Positions 63,721 through 64,000 of a stretch of 64,000 nt of DNA are shown piece by piece (position 1 is the first letter of the stretch; each line of letters opens with the position of its first letter). Both the position numbers and the translations under genes were made by a program. The notes beneath the pieces are model-generated. The model was not told where the DNA came from and did not search any database. It worked only from the letters and a program-made list of their open reading frames with translations. Origin of the DNA: Conus ventricosus (lineage: Eukaryota; Mollusca; Gastropoda; Neogastropoda; Conidae); the NCBI GenBank assembly GCA_018398815.1, contig CM031622.1, positions 14,223,017 to 14,287,016 of the forward strand, read 5' to 3'.

Positions 63721-64000
63721 GATCAGTCTTATCTCTTCCATGAAAGAGTGTGACATTTAAGGGATTATTTTCCATCCAGTTTTTTTTTTCTTTCTTTCTG
63801 CGTACGCAGGCTGATACTCCTGCGGACACTGCCTGTATAGACAGGCAGTGGAGTTTTGTGTGTATGACCGTTTTTTTTATCCCGCCATTAAGGCAGCCAT
63901 ACTCCATCTTCGGGGAAGGTGCATTGCTGCCTTCTCCTTCCGAAAGTTGGTGATGGGATTTTACGTGTGTGCAAGATGTTGTGGGTGCGTTCACACACAG
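63721..64000 (+). repeat. Dispersed repeat S4, copy 2 (runs off the window)
   Basis: From about 63930 the sequence 'cttccgaaagttggtgatgg', 'gattttacgtgtgtgcaaga' and 'tgcgttcacacacag' matches 24330-24395. The preceding 200 bp hold a T-rich run and nothing recognisable. Confidence 0.6.

Overview
This looks like one window of an animal nuclear genome, most likely a mollusc and possibly a gastropod. Genes are split into short exons by kilobase introns with GT-AG signals. The introns are full of minisatellites, CA/GA microsatellites, long poly-G/C runs, tRNA-derived SINEs, LINE remnants and small DNA transposons. The taxon is inferred from protein similarity and repeat style; it was not tested.

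Four layers can be read. (1) Left end (1-13.2 kb): a LACTB2-type metallo-beta-lactamase/endoribonuclease gene on the minus strand. Exon 1 is at 13105-13229, exon 2 at 11264-11423 and exon 3 near 5266-5380; the rest lies to the left or in the gap. Two nearly identical 31-bp minisatellite blocks (about 366-2965 and 7846-10510) flank a 1000-N gap and look like a false duplication of one locus. (2) 13.5-49.9 kb: a complete Hippo/MST kinase gene (STK3/STK4 type) on the plus strand, with all kinase motifs, the TM-motif linker and the C-terminal SARAH domain. It starts about 290 bp from LACTB2, head to head. It has two alternative versions of exon 2, each coding the start of the kinase domain and half of the glycine-rich loop. 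The two share the same phase and are about 50% identical in protein. (3) 49.9-62.0 kb: a long 3' UTR, then repeat-rich DNA with SINE copies, a 41-bp minisatellite and a LINE that is itself split by a second LINE. (4) 62.08 kb: first coding exon of a peroxisomal acyl-CoA oxidase (ACOX1 type), whose splice donor is repeated several times by a 28-bp tandem repeat.

The most unusual signal is a set of three DNA transposons in the kinase introns (25483-26547, 41879-42577, 45001-46019). Each has its own 13-bp terminal inverted repeats of the form CA...TG and a 6-bp target duplication. Each carries a single zinc-finger coding region with identical spacing C-x2-C-x16-H-x5-H and no visible transposase core. 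All three lie in the sense orientation of the kinase gene. Two of the insertions are confirmed by matching empty sites inside the window, one in a minisatellite unit and one in another SINE copy.
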